The notes beneath the pieces are model-generated. The model saw only the letters and a program-made list of their open reading frames with translations. It had not been told where the DNA came from and did not search any database. The translations under genes and the position numbers were made by a program. Shown here piece by piece: positions 35,202 to 44,531 of a DNA stretch of 64,000 nt; within the stretch, counting starts at the first letter, position 1, and every line of letters begins with the position of its first letter. Source of the DNA: Bog-793 sp963761425 (lineage in GTDB: Bacteria > Actinomycetota > Acidimicrobiia > Acidimicrobiales > Bog-793); the NCBI GenBank assembly GCA_963761425.1, contig CAVXGQ010000005.1, positions 310,001 through 374,000 of the forward strand, given 5' to 3'.

Positions 35202-35517
35202 GTGAGTCTCCTCGCACTCCCGTGGGATTTGCTCGCGCTACCTCACGACTTCGGAGCAATCTTCGCGCCAAGTCGAGTCATCTACCCGGCGGTCGGGGGC
35301 ACCTCGAACCAGCCCCGTCGTGAATGTTTGGGGTCACTCACCAACAACCTCGATGCTCGATCCCGCGGCATAGGGGTTCGGATCGGAGGAGGGACATGCT
35401 CGTTCTGCTACCAAGCACTGGCGGCTTGACGTCTAGCACGGAGAACGGACACCGACCGGTTGCCAGGGTGCCGGTCAGAGATCGATGCCCGCCCGTGAAT
35501 CCACAAGCCGCAGCTCG
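35202..35517. other. Intergenic stretch, nothing recognised
   Basis: 316 bases between the start of the BNR protein gene and the end of the giant repeat protein gene, both on the minus strand. No gene, hairpin or RNA was recognised. Confidence 0.5.
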
Positions 35518-38500
35518 TCACCTGACGACTCTGAGGGTCTCCTTGGCCGAAGTCGAGCCCTTGAAGTTCGTGCTGCCGCCGTAGGTCGCGATGAGGTGGT
35601 AGGTGCCCACCTTGAGCCACTTGGCGGACAGCCTGCAGGATCCCTTACCGGACGAGAGCCTGATCACACACAGCGTTCTCGTGGAGGCCTTGACGGTGAC
35701 CGTCCCGGTCGGCATCGAGCCGGAGTACTGCGACGAGACCGTGACCGACAGGTGCTCGGTCTGCTCGTGTCCGTAGGTGACCTTCCTCGCAGACAGCTTG
35801 AGGGCGGTCCTGGTGGTGGCCTTGGCAACATGGGTCGGCACGGGCGGCGAGCCCGTCGAAGACGTGGTGGTCGCCTGGCCGACGGTGATCGTCTGCTGGA
35901 CCTGCGTAGCTGCGAGATAGTCCGCGTCGCCCGCCTGATTCGCGTCGATGACGCAGCTTCCGGCGTGGAGGTAGCTCACGGTGTCACCGGAGATCGAGCA
36001 GGCATCGTTCGTCGTCGTGCCATCGACCGACAGCGTCACCGTGAGGCCCGAGGACGCCGTCGGCGACAGCGAAGCGGAGCCGTTCACGGTCCCGCTGGAC
36101 GGGACAGTGAAGGTGATGGTCTGGGAAGCCTTGCCGACCGAGAAGCTCTGGGCACTGCCGTCGGCGGCTGCGTAGTCGGTCCCCGCCGCGACGTGCGCGG
36201 TGAGCGAGCACGTGCCGACCCCGACGTAGGTGACCACCAAGCCACTGACCGTGCAGACGCCCGTCGAGTTGGAGGTCACCGACGTGGCGCCGTCACCGGT
36301 GGTGCTCACCGACGCGGTGAAGCCGCCGCCGAAGGTGCCGCTCGCGGGGAGGTTGGAGATCGACGGCGTGGTGGGCGTGGCCTTGCCGACCGAGAAGCTC
36401 TGGGCACTGCCGTCGGCGGCTGCGTAGTCGGTCCCCGCCGCGACGTGCGCGGTGAGCGAGCACGTGCCGACCCCGACGTAGGTGACCACCAAGCCACTGA
36501 CCGTGCAGACGCCCGTCGAGTTGGAGGTCACCGACGTGGCGCCGTCACCGGTGGTGCTCACCGACGCGGTGAAGCCGCCGCCGAAGGTGCCGCTCGCGGG
36601 GAGGTTGGAGATCGACGGCGTGGTGGGCGTGGCCTTGCCGACCGAGAAGCTCTGGGCACTGCCGTCGGCGGCTGCGTAGTCGGTCCCCGCCGCGACGTGC
36701 GCGGTGAGCGAGCACGTGCCGACCCCGACGTAGGTGACCACCAAGCCACTGACCGTGCAGACGCCCGTCGAGTTGGAGGTCACCGACGTGGCGCCGTCAC
36801 CGGTGGTGCTCACCGACGCGGTGAAGCCGCCGCCGCGGGCGCCGCTCGCGGGGAGGTTGGAGATCGACGGCGTGGTGGGCGTGGCCTTGCCGACCGAGAA
36901 GCTCTGGGCACTGCCGTCGGCGGCTGCGTAGTCGGTCCCCGCCGCGACGTGCGCGGTGAGCGAGCACGTGCCGACCCCGACGTAGGTGACCACCAAGCCA
37001 CTGACCGTGCAGACGCCCGTCGAGTTGGAGGTCACCGACGTGGCGCCGTCACCGGTGGTGCTCACCGACGCGGTGAAGCCGCCGCCGAAGGTGCCGCTCG
37101 CGGGGAGGTTGGAGATCGACGGCGTGGTGGGCGTGGCCTTGCCGACCGAGAAGCTCTGGGCACTGCCGTCGGCGGCTGCGTAGTCGGTCCCCGCCGCGAC
37201 GTGCGCGGTGAGCGAGCACGTGCCGACCCCGACGTAGGTGACCACCAAGCCACTGACCGTGCAGACGCCCGTCGAGTTGGAGGTCACCGACGTGGCGCCG
37301 TCACCGGTGGTGCTCACCGACGCGGTGAAGCCGCCGCCGAAGGTGCCGCTCGCGGGGAGGTTGGAGATCGACGGCGTGGTGGGCGTGGCCTTGCCGACCG
37401 AGAAGCTCTGGGCACTGCCGTCGGCGGCTGCGTAGTCGGTCCCCGCCGCGACGTGCGCGGTGAGCGAGCACGTGCCGACCCCGACGTAGGTGACCACCAA
37501 GCCACTGACCGTGCAGACGCCCGTCGAGTTGGAGGTCACCGACGTGGCGCCGTCACCGGTGGTGCTCACCGACGCGGTGAAGCCGCCGCCGAAGGTGCCG
37601 CTCGCGGGGAGGTTGGAGATCGACGGCGTGGTGGGCGTGGCCTTGCCGACTGTGAGCGAGGTGGAGGCGGACGTCATGCTGGAGGTGAAGTTGGCGTCGC
37701 CCGGATAGCTGGCGGTGAGCGAGTAGTTGCCCGCGGCTTGCTCGGTGATCGAGCACGTGCCGGTCGCGATCCCGTTCGAGCCGCTGAGCGTCGCCTCACA
37801 GCTCTGGGTGCCGTCGCTGACGCTGACCTGCCCGCTCGGAGTCAGCGATCCCGAGGTGGTGCTCGGTCCCGTGACCTCTACGCCAACGGAAATCGGCTGG
37901 CCGACGACCGGACTCGACGTGACCGAGGTGATGGTGGTCGTGGTCGTGGACGTGGTCGTGGAGTAGACGAACGCGTAGCCGATGTAGTCCACTGCGACGC
38001 AGAAGTGCGCCGTCGGACAGGAGATGAACTCCAGGTCGTTCCCCGGGTCGATGCTCTCGGGCGAGGACCACGAGCTGCCGTTGTAGGTGAGGGCGTTGCC
38101 GCTTAAGTCCACCGCGGCGCAGAAGCTCGCCGACGGGCAGGAGATGGACCACAGGTCGTTCCCCGGGTCGATGCTCTCGGGCGAGGACCACGAGCTGCCG
38201 TTGTAGGTGAGGACGTGGCCCCAGCTGTCCACCGCTGCGCAGAAGCTCACCGTCGGACACGAGACGGAGACCGGCCAGTACCCCGCGTCGATGCTCTCGG
38301 GCAAGGACCACGAGCTGCCGTTGTAGGTGAGGGCGTAGCCGTTCTGGCCCACCGCGGCGCAGAAGTTCACCGACGGGCAGGAGACGGATTCCAGGATGTT
38401 CCCCGCGTCAATGCTTTTAGGTGGCGACCACGAGCTGCCGTTGTATGTGAAGGCGTTGCCTTTCCAGTCCACCGCAACGCAGAAGCTCGCCGTCGGGCAA

Positions 38501-38907
38501 GAGACGGAGGTCGGGGTGTTTCCAGTGTCGATGCTGTTAGGTGGCGACCACGAGCTGCCGTTGTAGGTGAGGGCGCGGCCGACCTGGTCCACGGCAGCGC
38601 AGAAACTCGCCGTCGGGCAGGAGACGGAAGACAGGCTGGACGACGCGTCGATCGCCTCAGGCGAGGACCACGAACTGCCGTCGTAGGTAAGGGCGTTGCC
38701 AGCGTCGTCCACCGCAACGCAGAAACTCGCCGTCGGACAGGAGACGGACTCCAGGCTGCTCCCGCTCGGGTCGATAAGCGTTCCCGATGACCAACCGGCC
38801 GTCGAAGCCGCGGCCGGCGACGGAAGCCCGGCAGCGAGTACCGCCGAGGTCGCAGCAGACAACAGCGCAACGACGGCGAACAGACGAAGGAAAGCTAGTT
38901 TCGGCAT
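35518..38907 (-). CDS. Giant secreted repeat protein (propeller-like plus Ig-like repeats)
   Basis: A 1129-residue exported protein. After a signal peptide (MPKLAFLRLFAVVALLSAAT) come about eight 42-residue units of the type VSCPTASFCVAVDxxGNALTY plus NGSSWSSPESID, probably a beta-propeller with disulfides. A Thr-rich linker (STTTSTTTTTITS) leads to an Ig-like domain (Big_3_5 type). Six almost identical 84-residue repeats follow (GDGATSVTSNSTGVCTVSG in each). The C-terminus holds two more Ig-like domains, the last ending KAST-RTLCVIRL and YGGSTNFKGSTSAKETLRVV. The architecture is that of a surface adhesin or stalk protein; no sortase motif is seen. Confidence 0.82.
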   Translation of the reverse strand: MPKLAFLRLFAVVALLSAATSAVLAAGLPSPAAASTAGWSSGTLIDPSGSSLESVSCPTASFCVAVDDAGNALTYDGSSWSSPEAIDASSSLSSVSCPTASFCAAVDQVGRALTYNGSSWSPPNSIDTGNTPTSVSCPTASFCVAVDWKGNAFTYNGSSWSPPKSIDAGNILESVSCPSVNFCAAVGQNGYALTYNGSSWSLPESIDAGYWPVSVSCPTVSFCAAVDSWGHVLTYNGSSWSSPESIDPGNDLWSISCPSASFCAAVDLSGNALTYNGSSWSSPESIDPGNDLEFISCPTAHFCVAVDYIGYAFVYSTTTSTTTTTITSVTSSPVVGQPISVGVEVTGPSTTSGSLTPSGQVSVSDGTQSCEATLSGSNGIATGTCSITEQAAGNYSLTASYPGDANFTSSMTSASTSLTVGKATPTTPSISNLPASGTFGGGFTASVSTTGDGATSVTSNSTGVCTVSGLVVTYVGVGTCSLTAHVAAGTDYAAADGSAQSFSVGKATPTTPSISNLPASGTFGGGFTASVSTTGDGATSVTSNSTGVCTVSGLVVTYVGVGTCSLTAHVAAGTDYAAADGSAQSFSVGKATPTTPSISNLPASGTFGGGFTASVSTTGDGATSVTSNSTGVCTVSGLVVTYVGVGTCSLTAHVAAGTDYAAADGSAQSFSVGKATPTTPSISNLPASGARGGGFTASVSTTGDGATSVTSNSTGVCTVSGLVVTYVGVGTCSLTAHVAAGTDYAAADGSAQSFSVGKATPTTPSISNLPASGTFGGGFTASVSTTGDGATSVTSNSTGVCTVSGLVVTYVGVGTCSLTAHVAAGTDYAAADGSAQSFSVGKATPTTPSISNLPASGTFGGGFTASVSTTGDGATSVTSNSTGVCTVSGLVVTYVGVGTCSLTAHVAAGTDYAAADGSAQSFSVGKASQTITFTVPSSGTVNGSASLSPTASSGLTVTLSVDGTTTNDACSISGDTVSYLHAGSCVIDANQAGDADYLAATQVQQTITVGQATTTSSTGSPPVPTHVAKATTRTALKLSARKVTYGHEQTEHLSVTVSSQYSGSMPTGTVTVKASTRTLCVIRLSSGKGSCRLSAKWLKVGTYHLIATYGGSTNFKGSTSAKETLRVVR
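36128..37639 (-). repeat. Six tandem 252-bp repeats within the giant secreted protein gene
   Basis: Units begin at 36128, 36380, 36632, 36884, 37136 and 37388, each exactly 252 bases (84 codons), and appear identical apart from a change in one unit: GARGGG replaces GTFGGG around 36834. Such uniformity implies very recent expansion or ongoing homogenisation. Copy number may differ between strains or be compressed in assemblies. Confidence 0.92.
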
Positions 38908-39794
38908 CGTGCCCCCTCATGATTCGGAACTTCGATGAACAAGAGCCAGGTGACCACGGCGCTCCACGCCATCGCGCCGACCGGTGAGGTGGCGAGCTTG
39001 CTGAACCATGGGGTCGACCGGCAGGTCGCTACGACGGAGCCGAGCGGCGAGGCGTAGGTCTGCTCTGCCCAGACGAGGCCGGAGGGCCGGCCCGGCTCAG
39101 AAGACGGCTGGCACACCACAGGGACAGGAGCCAAGGCGCGACGAAGTAACGCCCAGATTTCCCAAGAGAAGCGCCTCGCCGAACCGCTGTGCGCCCCCGG
39201 CTCAGCGCCGACGCACCACGACGCTAGCCACCGGACGCGCTCTACCGACCGTCCCGGACGATCTCGGCCCTCGAGCCCTACCGCAACGGGCCCGCCATGG
39301 CCTTGTGCTCTGGGCCATGCTTGCTCGAACCCGACAACTCGAGCACTCATTCTACCGCCCGTCTCGTTCACTGCTCGAAAAACCGAGCAGCTCCTAACCG
39401 AGCAAGGACGGTTTCACCATTCGCTCCTCCCGGCTCAGGTGACCAATCACGAGCCGGGGATCACCGCTCCCCCGCCACTGCAACAAGACGCCCTGTGAAC
39501 ACGCAGCGACCTGCCATTTCGGCAGTTGTGCACATGGTAACAGACGCGATTTTGCTAATTGATGGGCCTGTTGTATCCGTCTATTGACGGTGACGGTGTT
39601 GCCAATGATTGGGCAATTTGGCCGTTCGTGAACCCATACTTGTCCGTTGGTGAACCGATGTGCCGCTCGCCGCCCGTTCTTCTGGACGTTCATAGGTCGA
39701 GTCGCCAAGCTAATCGGTCGTGCAATCGCGCAGAAGTCCCAAGTGGGCCCTTCAAGCCCACCGGAACGGGCATCCATCGGCCTCCACCACAGCG
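38908..39794. other. Gene-poor stretch
   Basis: 887 bases with no convincing gene. Open frames on the minus strand (38895-39371 and 39394-39777) have skewed composition and no domain-like content. An AT-richer patch around 39530-39680 may be foreign DNA. A small hairpin at 39371-39390 is listed separately. Confidence 0.4.
39371..39390. terminator. Possible hairpin
   Basis: CTGCTCG-AAAAAC-CGAGCAG is a perfect 7-bp stem with a 6-base loop in a gene-poor stretch. There is no adjacent U-tract, so a terminator role is only a guess. Confidence 0.25.
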
Positions 39795-40190
39795 CTATCG
39801 GCTGAAAGGGATGGCCAGCTTAAGCACCTCCACTCCGACCACCGTCGCCAGTGTGCTCCACGTCGAGACGTGTGGAGTCCACTTCCCACGCCGGATGTCG
39901 GACGCGTACGCCTTGGAGCAGCCTGCCGCCGCGGCGATCTCGGAAAGTATCACAAGAGCGAGCCTCGGCAGGATCTCCCGCCGGAACAGCTTCGGGTCGC
40001 AGACCGCGCCGGGATTGGCTTTGTCCCCACTCCAACAGCGCCCGGTGTGGGCGATGACGGCACCCGTCTCGCTTGGCCGTTGGACGAGCTCACAGAGCTG
40101 CCGGTAGGTGAGGCGCGCCAGGGTACAGAACAACGCCCTTGCACTCGCGCTGGTTGACGGGAACACCGCGCCCGAATCGGCGTTCCGCAC
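39795..40190 (-). pseudogene. HTH-domain protein fragment
   Basis: A 131-codon frame whose C-terminal half reads FRREILPRLALVILSEIAAA, then GCSKAYASDIRRGKWTPH and TLATVVGVE. That resembles the C-terminal helix-turn-helix of an uncharacterised actinobacterial protein group (RxEILPxL...SKxYxSxIRxGxxxPH). The N-terminal half is not recognisable and no ribosome site was found, so it is probably a truncated copy. It lies beside repeat copy B and the broken recombinase. Confidence 0.45.
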
Positions 40191-40202
40191 TTTGACGAGT
40201 GC

Positions 40203-40272
40203 CCCAGAACAATGACAATGCCCCTGAAGGTCACCGCGTCATCTGTTGGTTCTCAATAGTTTCGGGAGCACT
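40203..40272 (+). repeat. 70-bp direct repeat, copy B
   Basis: Same orientation as copy A at 31182-31251, 68 of 70 bases identical. It adjoins the 3' end of the minus-strand tyrosine recombinase pseudogene, and one frame reads through it. The two copies bracket about 8.95 kb containing the IS3 element, the lipoprotein and the secreted repeat proteins. Confidence 0.8.
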
Positions 40273-41193
40273 GGAGAGTTCAGCCTGACTTGAATTGATG
40301 ATGACGACGTCGGTTGTCGTCGGCTGAAGTTCTCCCGACGACGGTCGTAGACCGTCGTCGTCCTTGGATCGGCGTGTCGGGCCGCGATCTGCACATCGCG
40401 AAGCGGAACACCGGCGTCGAGGGCGGCCATGATGAATCCGGCCCGGAGCATGTGGGGATGGACGGCTCGCAGGCCGGCCCGCTTGCCGATTGAGCGCACC
40501 CAACGGTGGGCGGTTCGGCGGTCGAGCCGCTCGCCGTCACGCCGGCGCAGAATTGGTCCCTCCGACCGTTCCCCGACGGCGAGGTCAATCGTTCTCGCTG
40601 CGCGCGGCACGAGCGGGATGACGGCTGGCTTGTTGCCCTTCCCGATGATGCGAAGGGTTCGGTGTCCGCGGTCAAAGCCGAGGTCCTCGATGTTCGTTCC
40701 GCACGCCTCGCTCACCCGGAGCCCGTTCAGTCCGAGGAGCACCGCCAGTGCGGCGTGATCACGGTCGAACCTCTCGGCAGTGAAAAGGAACGTTCCGAGC
40801 TCGCCGCGGTCCATACCGCGACCTTCGCTCGGATACACGCTTTGGGCGTCGCACGTACTGAGCCGGGTTGGACGAAATTCTCCCGTCGATATGGGCGAAG
40901 CGGTAGAAGCCGCACACCGTCGACAGTCGTCGGTCAATCGTTGAAGCGGCGAGGCCCCGCTCCTCGAGCGCCGTGCGGTAGAGCTCGATGTGCGGTCGCG
41001 TCGCATCGAGAACCGGGAGCTTCGTATCACTCGCCCACTGGAAGAACGAGCGAAGGTCGAACCGGAAGGCGTCGAGAGTTCTCCCGCTGTAGCGGGCGAG
41101 AAAGGCCGCCGCGGCCACGTGTGCTTCGTCAAAGGCAAACTTCCTCCCAGGTGGTTCAAGGAACGCGGTCGTCGGTTGCAGTCCAGGCATCAT
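40270..41193 (-). pseudogene. Tyrosine recombinase, frameshifted
   Basis: An XerC-like integrase broken into frames. The N-terminal core-binding part (MPGLQPTTAFLEPPG to NPAQYVRRPK) runs to about 40836. It then shifts frame into RGMDRGELGTFLFTAERFD and the catalytic domain. Active-site residues are visible: Arg in LGLNGLRVSEA, Lys region IIGKGNKPAVIPL, HMLRAGF, ARHADPRTT and Tyr in TTVYDRRRENF. A second shift near 40325 spoils the C-terminus. One or two frameshifts (if not sequencing errors) make it non-functional. Confidence 0.85.
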
Positions 41194-41364
41194 CTTCCTC
41201 CGATCGTTGAGGAAGACAGCGAACACCCTGCCAAGGAGCCGGCGTTCAGAGGCACTTCAAGACGCCCCTCGTCATGAGTGTTTGGGGATACGGCTCGGCG
41301 AAGTCGATCTACGTAGCGACGGCCCAACTAGATCCCCTCACGCGAATCGGTCGGGCTCGACGCC

Positions 41365-42858
41365 TCAAGGGTGCCGCGATGGAACGAGTATCGCTGCACA
41401 ATTTGTCCAATTTTGCGCTCCCGCGAGCCCAAAATAAAGAACGGATTCGCCTGTCCACAGAAGCGTCGGACCGCCAGGGGAACTGCACGGGATCTTCGGC
41501 ACGGCAAGCCACTTCTGATTGCTCGGGTCGTATGCCACCCCGTCACCAAGCGCGAGGTTGTCTTGTGACGAGCTCATGGTTTCGTTCATCGCATATAGCG
41601 CTCTTCCCGTCCAGACGACGGGACCGGCGTCGCTCGCGACTACATTGGGCGGCCAACGCGACCATGAGTCAGTCGTCGGATCGAAGACGTTGACGGTGTC
41701 CGAGTCGTCCCGCCCGATGCAATCCTCGTCCGGAAGACACGCGGTCGCATCGACGAGGAGGATGCGAGAACCGGTCCAAATGGTCCTGGCGCCAAGCGTG
41801 AAGACCCATTTCGGCGCGAGCCGCAGGAAAATCCAAGAAGTCGCTCCAGGCCGCAGCTCGGCCACCGGTCCATAGGCCGAAAAGGAGAGGGAGTCCTTGG
41901 TGAGCCTTGTCGTGATCTGGTACTCGAGAAACGCGACGAGTCGCTTTCCCGTCCAAATGAAGTCGGCGCTGACCAGCAATCCGCGGTGATCGACGAGCAA
42001 CTGTGGTATTCGCGACCACTTCCACGTGCTGGGGTCGAAGGCCGCGCCGTTAAGCAGCAACCTCCCCGATCGCGTGAGTCCGCTGATCACGACGACGCGG
42101 CTTCCCGTCCAGAGGGCGGCCGAGGCGAGGCGCGCTGAGATCGGAGCTGGCGGGAGCATGCGCCATCGGTGTTCCGTCGGCGAATATGCGGCCCCATCTC
42201 CGTAGACGCGCAAGATGCCGTGTCCGAAGGTCTCGCGGTCGCCTCCCCACAATACGGCGATCTTGCCCGTCCACACCGCGGCGATGTCGGTTCGTGGAGC
42301 AAGTGGTGAGGGTGGAAGGAGTGACCAGCTGTGCGTGGACGGGGAATACAGCGCACCGCCGGGCGAACGCCCGTAGGAGCGAGGGATCGTCTGCTCGTAT
42401 ATCTGCTGTTTGGTAAACCCGCCCCACACGAAGAGCTGCTTTCCCGTCCAAAGTTCCGCCGCTCCCATGCGTGGCGGAAGCGGTGAGGAGGGGAGCATCG
42501 TCCAGTGCCCGCGTGCGAGGGAGGACGCGGAACCGATTCCTGCGGCCAGGTCGCCTTTTCTCGCCGAGCGGAGTGCGACGGTCGAATCGAGCGGATTCAG
42601 ATGAGGGGAAATGGCGGGCACGAAATTCTGGGGGTCGCTCGCGGCTCGGGGTCCGTGGCTGTCGAACGGCGCAAACGGATGCGCACCGGCGATCGCAACG
42701 CTCAGGAACGCGACAAGTGCCGCGAGTATCTGTCCTCCCACCGTGTTGATTTTCCCAGGTTCGCTCCGAGCCGGCAGCGAGGATCGCGTTGGACGTTGAC
42801 GGTCTCTTCTTGACCGGCCAGCGTTTCGAGTGAGTGCCCGAGCCGGGTCTGACTCCAT
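41365..42858 (-). CDS. Secreted kelch-like beta-propeller protein
   Basis: A 497-residue protein with an internal hydrophobic segment near residue 45 (GGQILAALVAFLSVAIAGA), a probable signal anchor. Kelch/galactose-oxidase-like blades follow, each with an LWTGxxLxVWGG-type strand (ELWTGKQLFVWGGFT, AVWTGKIAVLWGGD, ALWTGSRVVVISGL) and a YSPSTHSWSLLPPSPL-type loop. About six or seven blades can be counted. No catalytic Cys/Tyr pair of galactose oxidase was spotted. The start is uncertain because the first 40 residues are Arg/Ser-rich; a later start nearer the hydrophobic segment is possible. Confidence 0.75.
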   Translation of the reverse strand: MESDPARALTRNAGRSRRDRQRPTRSSLPARSEPGKINTVGGQILAALVAFLSVAIAGAHPFAPFDSHGPRAASDPQNFVPAISPHLNPLDSTVALRSARKGDLAAGIGSASSLARGHWTMLPSSPLPPRMGAAELWTGKQLFVWGGFTKQQIYEQTIPRSYGRSPGGALYSPSTHSWSLLPPSPLAPRTDIAAVWTGKIAVLWGGDRETFGHGILRVYGDGAAYSPTEHRWRMLPPAPISARLASAALWTGSRVVVISGLTRSGRLLLNGAAFDPSTWKWSRIPQLLVDHRGLLVSADFIWTGKRLVAFLEYQITTRLTKDSLSFSAYGPVAELRPGATSWIFLRLAPKWVFTLGARTIWTGSRILLVDATACLPDEDCIGRDDSDTVNVFDPTTDSWSRWPPNVVASDAGPVVWTGRALYAMNETMSSSQDNLALGDGVAYDPSNQKWLAVPKIPCSSPGGPTLLWTGESVLYFGLAGAQNWTNCAAILVPSRHP

Positions 42859-42942
42859 CTAAAACCGGCTGACGTCCTTTCGGACTGTCCTGAAGACGAT
42901 CCGTCGGCCCGGCCCGGACACTGCTCGACACCCATCGGTTGG

Positions 42943-43039
42943 ACGGAGTGACCTCATAGGAGCCTGCCGCACAGGCCCATCGCTGTCCTGTCCGTCGTCC
43001 TTTCGGTGCGGTGCCACCCACCCATCGATCAATGAAGGG
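42943..43039 (+). ncRNA. Candidate bridge RNA in the IS110 leader
   Basis: The non-coding segment between the left end and the transposase ATG contains GCCTG-CCGCA-CAGGC (a 5-bp stem) and further GC-rich self-complementary stretches around CTGTCCTGTCCGTCGTCC and GGTGCGGTGCCACC. IS110 elements of the IS621 type express a bridge RNA from this position. Structure and expression are unproven here. Confidence 0.35.
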
Positions 43040-44098
43040 ATGACGATGACCACTATCGCGCCACGCATCACCGGGGGTGTCGACACACACCTCGACGTCC
43101 ACGTGGCTGCTGCGCTCGATGACCACGGAGCACTGCTCGGTGTGGAGATCTTTCCAACGACTCCCTCCGGTTACCGGCAGCTCTACTGGTGGTTGTCGAG
43201 ATTCGGAGCGGTCAACCTAGTCGGGATCGAGGGCACCGGCAGCTACGGCGCCGGCCTCACCCGTTACCTCCACGACCACCAGGTCCGCGTCGTCGAGGTC
43301 GATCGGCCGAATCGTCAACGTCGACGTCGTCGAGGCAAGTCGGATCCCGAAGACGCCGTCTCTGCTGCTCGTGCCGCGCAAGGTGGTGAGGCCAAGGGGC
43401 TGGCGAAGACGAGGGACGGCAATGTCGAGTCCATGCGGGTGTTGCGCGTCGCGAGATCCTCGGCGCGCCGGGGGCGGACCCAGGCCCTCAACCAGATGCG
43501 GAGCCTCATCTCGACCGCTCCGGACACGCTCCGCTCCGAGCTCCGTGAGCTGACCATCTACCAGGTGCTCGAGCGCACTTCCGCTTATCGGCCGGGCACC
43601 AAGCGCGACATCGTCTCGCTCACGAAAAAGACCTTGAAGACGCTCGCCCGGCGGGCGATCGCGCTCGAAGACGAGGTCCGGGAGATCGATGCGGTCTTGA
43701 AGGCGCTGGTCACCGAGACAGCCCCGGAGCTGTGCGAGGTCATCGGGGTGGGCACCGACGTCGCCACAGCGCTCCTGGTCGCGGTCGGTGACAACCCCGA
43801 GCGGTTGAAGAGCGAGGCGACCTTCGCTCACCTCTGCGGGGTGTCTCCCATCGATGCGAGCAGCGGCAAGAACGAACGGCATCGTCTCAACCGGGGCGGC
43901 GACCGCAGCGCCAACTCGGCCCTCTGGCACATCGTGTTCACCCGCATGGTCTGCGACCCCCGGACACAGCACTACATCGAGCGACGGATGAAAGACGGCC
44001 GAACGAAGAAAGAGGCCGTTCGATGCCTCAAGCGCTACGTCGCCCGAGAGGTCTTCGCCCAGTTACCCCGGCACCAATTCGTGCTTGACAACCCATAG
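43040..44098 (+). CDS. IS110-family transposase (DEDD recombinase)
   Basis: A 352-residue IS110 transposase. The RuvC-like DEDD domain shows GVDTHLDVHVAA, GIEGTGSYGAGL and the KSDPEDAVSAARAA segment. The C-terminal Transposase_20 domain has ELCEVIGVGTDVATALLVAV, AHLCGVSPIDASSGK and the serine region in NRGGDRSANSALW. ATG 43040 fits, with a later ATG 43046 as alternative. The reading frame is intact. Confidence 0.93.
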   Translation: MTMTTIAPRITGGVDTHLDVHVAAALDDHGALLGVEIFPTTPSGYRQLYWWLSRFGAVNLVGIEGTGSYGAGLTRYLHDHQVRVVEVDRPNRQRRRRRGKSDPEDAVSAARAAQGGEAKGLAKTRDGNVESMRVLRVARSSARRGRTQALNQMRSLISTAPDTLRSELRELTIYQVLERTSAYRPGTKRDIVSLTKKTLKTLARRAIALEDEVREIDAVLKALVTETAPELCEVIGVGTDVATALLVAVGDNPERLKSEATFAHLCGVSPIDASSGKNERHRLNRGGDRSANSALWHIVFTRMVCDPRTQHYIERRMKDGRTKKEAVRCLKRYVAREVFAQLPRHQFVLDNP

Positions 44099-44164
44099 GA
44101 GCATCGGTTGGGGACGCGCGGCACGGGTAATCAATCCACCTCCGGAAGGCTCCCACTGGTCACT

Positions 44165-44191
44165 TTGACGGTATACCGCATTGCGGACTAT
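44165..44191 (+). promoter_or_regulatory. Putative padR promoter with embedded palindrome
   Basis: TTGACG (44165-44170) and GACTAT (44186-44191) are spaced 15 bases, with the ATG 14 bases further on. The perfect palindrome GGTATACC (44170-44177) overlaps the -35 end and is a candidate operator for autoregulation by PadR. Confidence 0.45.
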
Positions 44192-44204
44192 TGTTCACTT
44201 TGTC

Positions 44205-44531
44205 ATGGATGAACTCGGCTTCTTCGGCCGCTACACCGGGCCGGCGACCCTCATCCTTTCGAGCCTCGCCGCGGGAGCGAAACACGGCTATGCCCTGACC
44301 AAGGACATCGAGCACTTCTCCGGGGTGCATCTCGCTCCCGGGACCCTCTACGCGGCGCTCGACCGACTAGTGAATCGCGGCCTCATCGAAGGACTGGAAC
44401 CCGAAGGTCGACGCCGCCCGTATCGCATCACCGCCCTCGGTGCAAAGACATTGCGGGAGCACTTAGAAGCACAGCGTCGGGTGACCGAGACCGGCCTTCG
44501 CCGACTCGCCGGGGAGTTCGGCGCCCCGTGA
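44205..44531 (+). CDS. PadR-family transcriptional regulator
   Basis: A 108-residue PadR repressor. LILSSLAAGAKHGYALTKDI, then LAPGTLYAALDRLVNRGLIEG, RRRPYRITALGAKTLREHL and a C-terminal dimerisation helix are the family signature. ATG 44205 is chosen over a TTG at 44181 because promoter-like sequence lies between. Its stop overlaps the start of the next gene (GTGA), the usual pairing of PadR with a membrane protein it controls. Confidence 0.9.
   Translation: MDELGFFGRYTGPATLILSSLAAGAKHGYALTKDIEHFSGVHLAPGTLYAALDRLVNRGLIEGLEPEGRRRPYRITALGAKTLREHLEAQRRVTETGLRRLAGEFGAP

Larger units (their letters stand above)
42933..44111 (+). mobile_element. IS110-family insertion sequence
   Basis: The transposase gene is preceded by a structured leader of about 100 bases and followed within 15 bases by the probable right end. 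The 10-mer CATCGGTTGG occurs at 42933-42942 and 44102-44111, and the 9-mer CATAGGAGC at 42955-42963 and 44094-44102. Both are direct, not inverted, as expected of IS110 elements, which lack terminal inverted repeats. Exact boundaries are tentative. Confidence 0.7.

Noticed and set aside
36128..37639. CRISPR-like appearance of evenly spaced repeats
   Set aside because: Units are 252 bases without spacers and lie in a continuous coding frame, so it is a protein repeat, not a CRISPR array.
36000..38200. Long plus-strand frame (873 codons, 35485-38106) opposite the giant secreted protein gene
   Set aside because: It is the antisense of the repeat region, with Arg/Gly/Ala-rich repeats and no start signals. 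The minus-strand frame has a signal peptide and domain structure.
38895..39371. 158-codon minus-strand frame
   Set aside because: Composition is Arg/Gly/Pro/Ser-rich, there is no ribosome site, and it overlaps the giant gene start.
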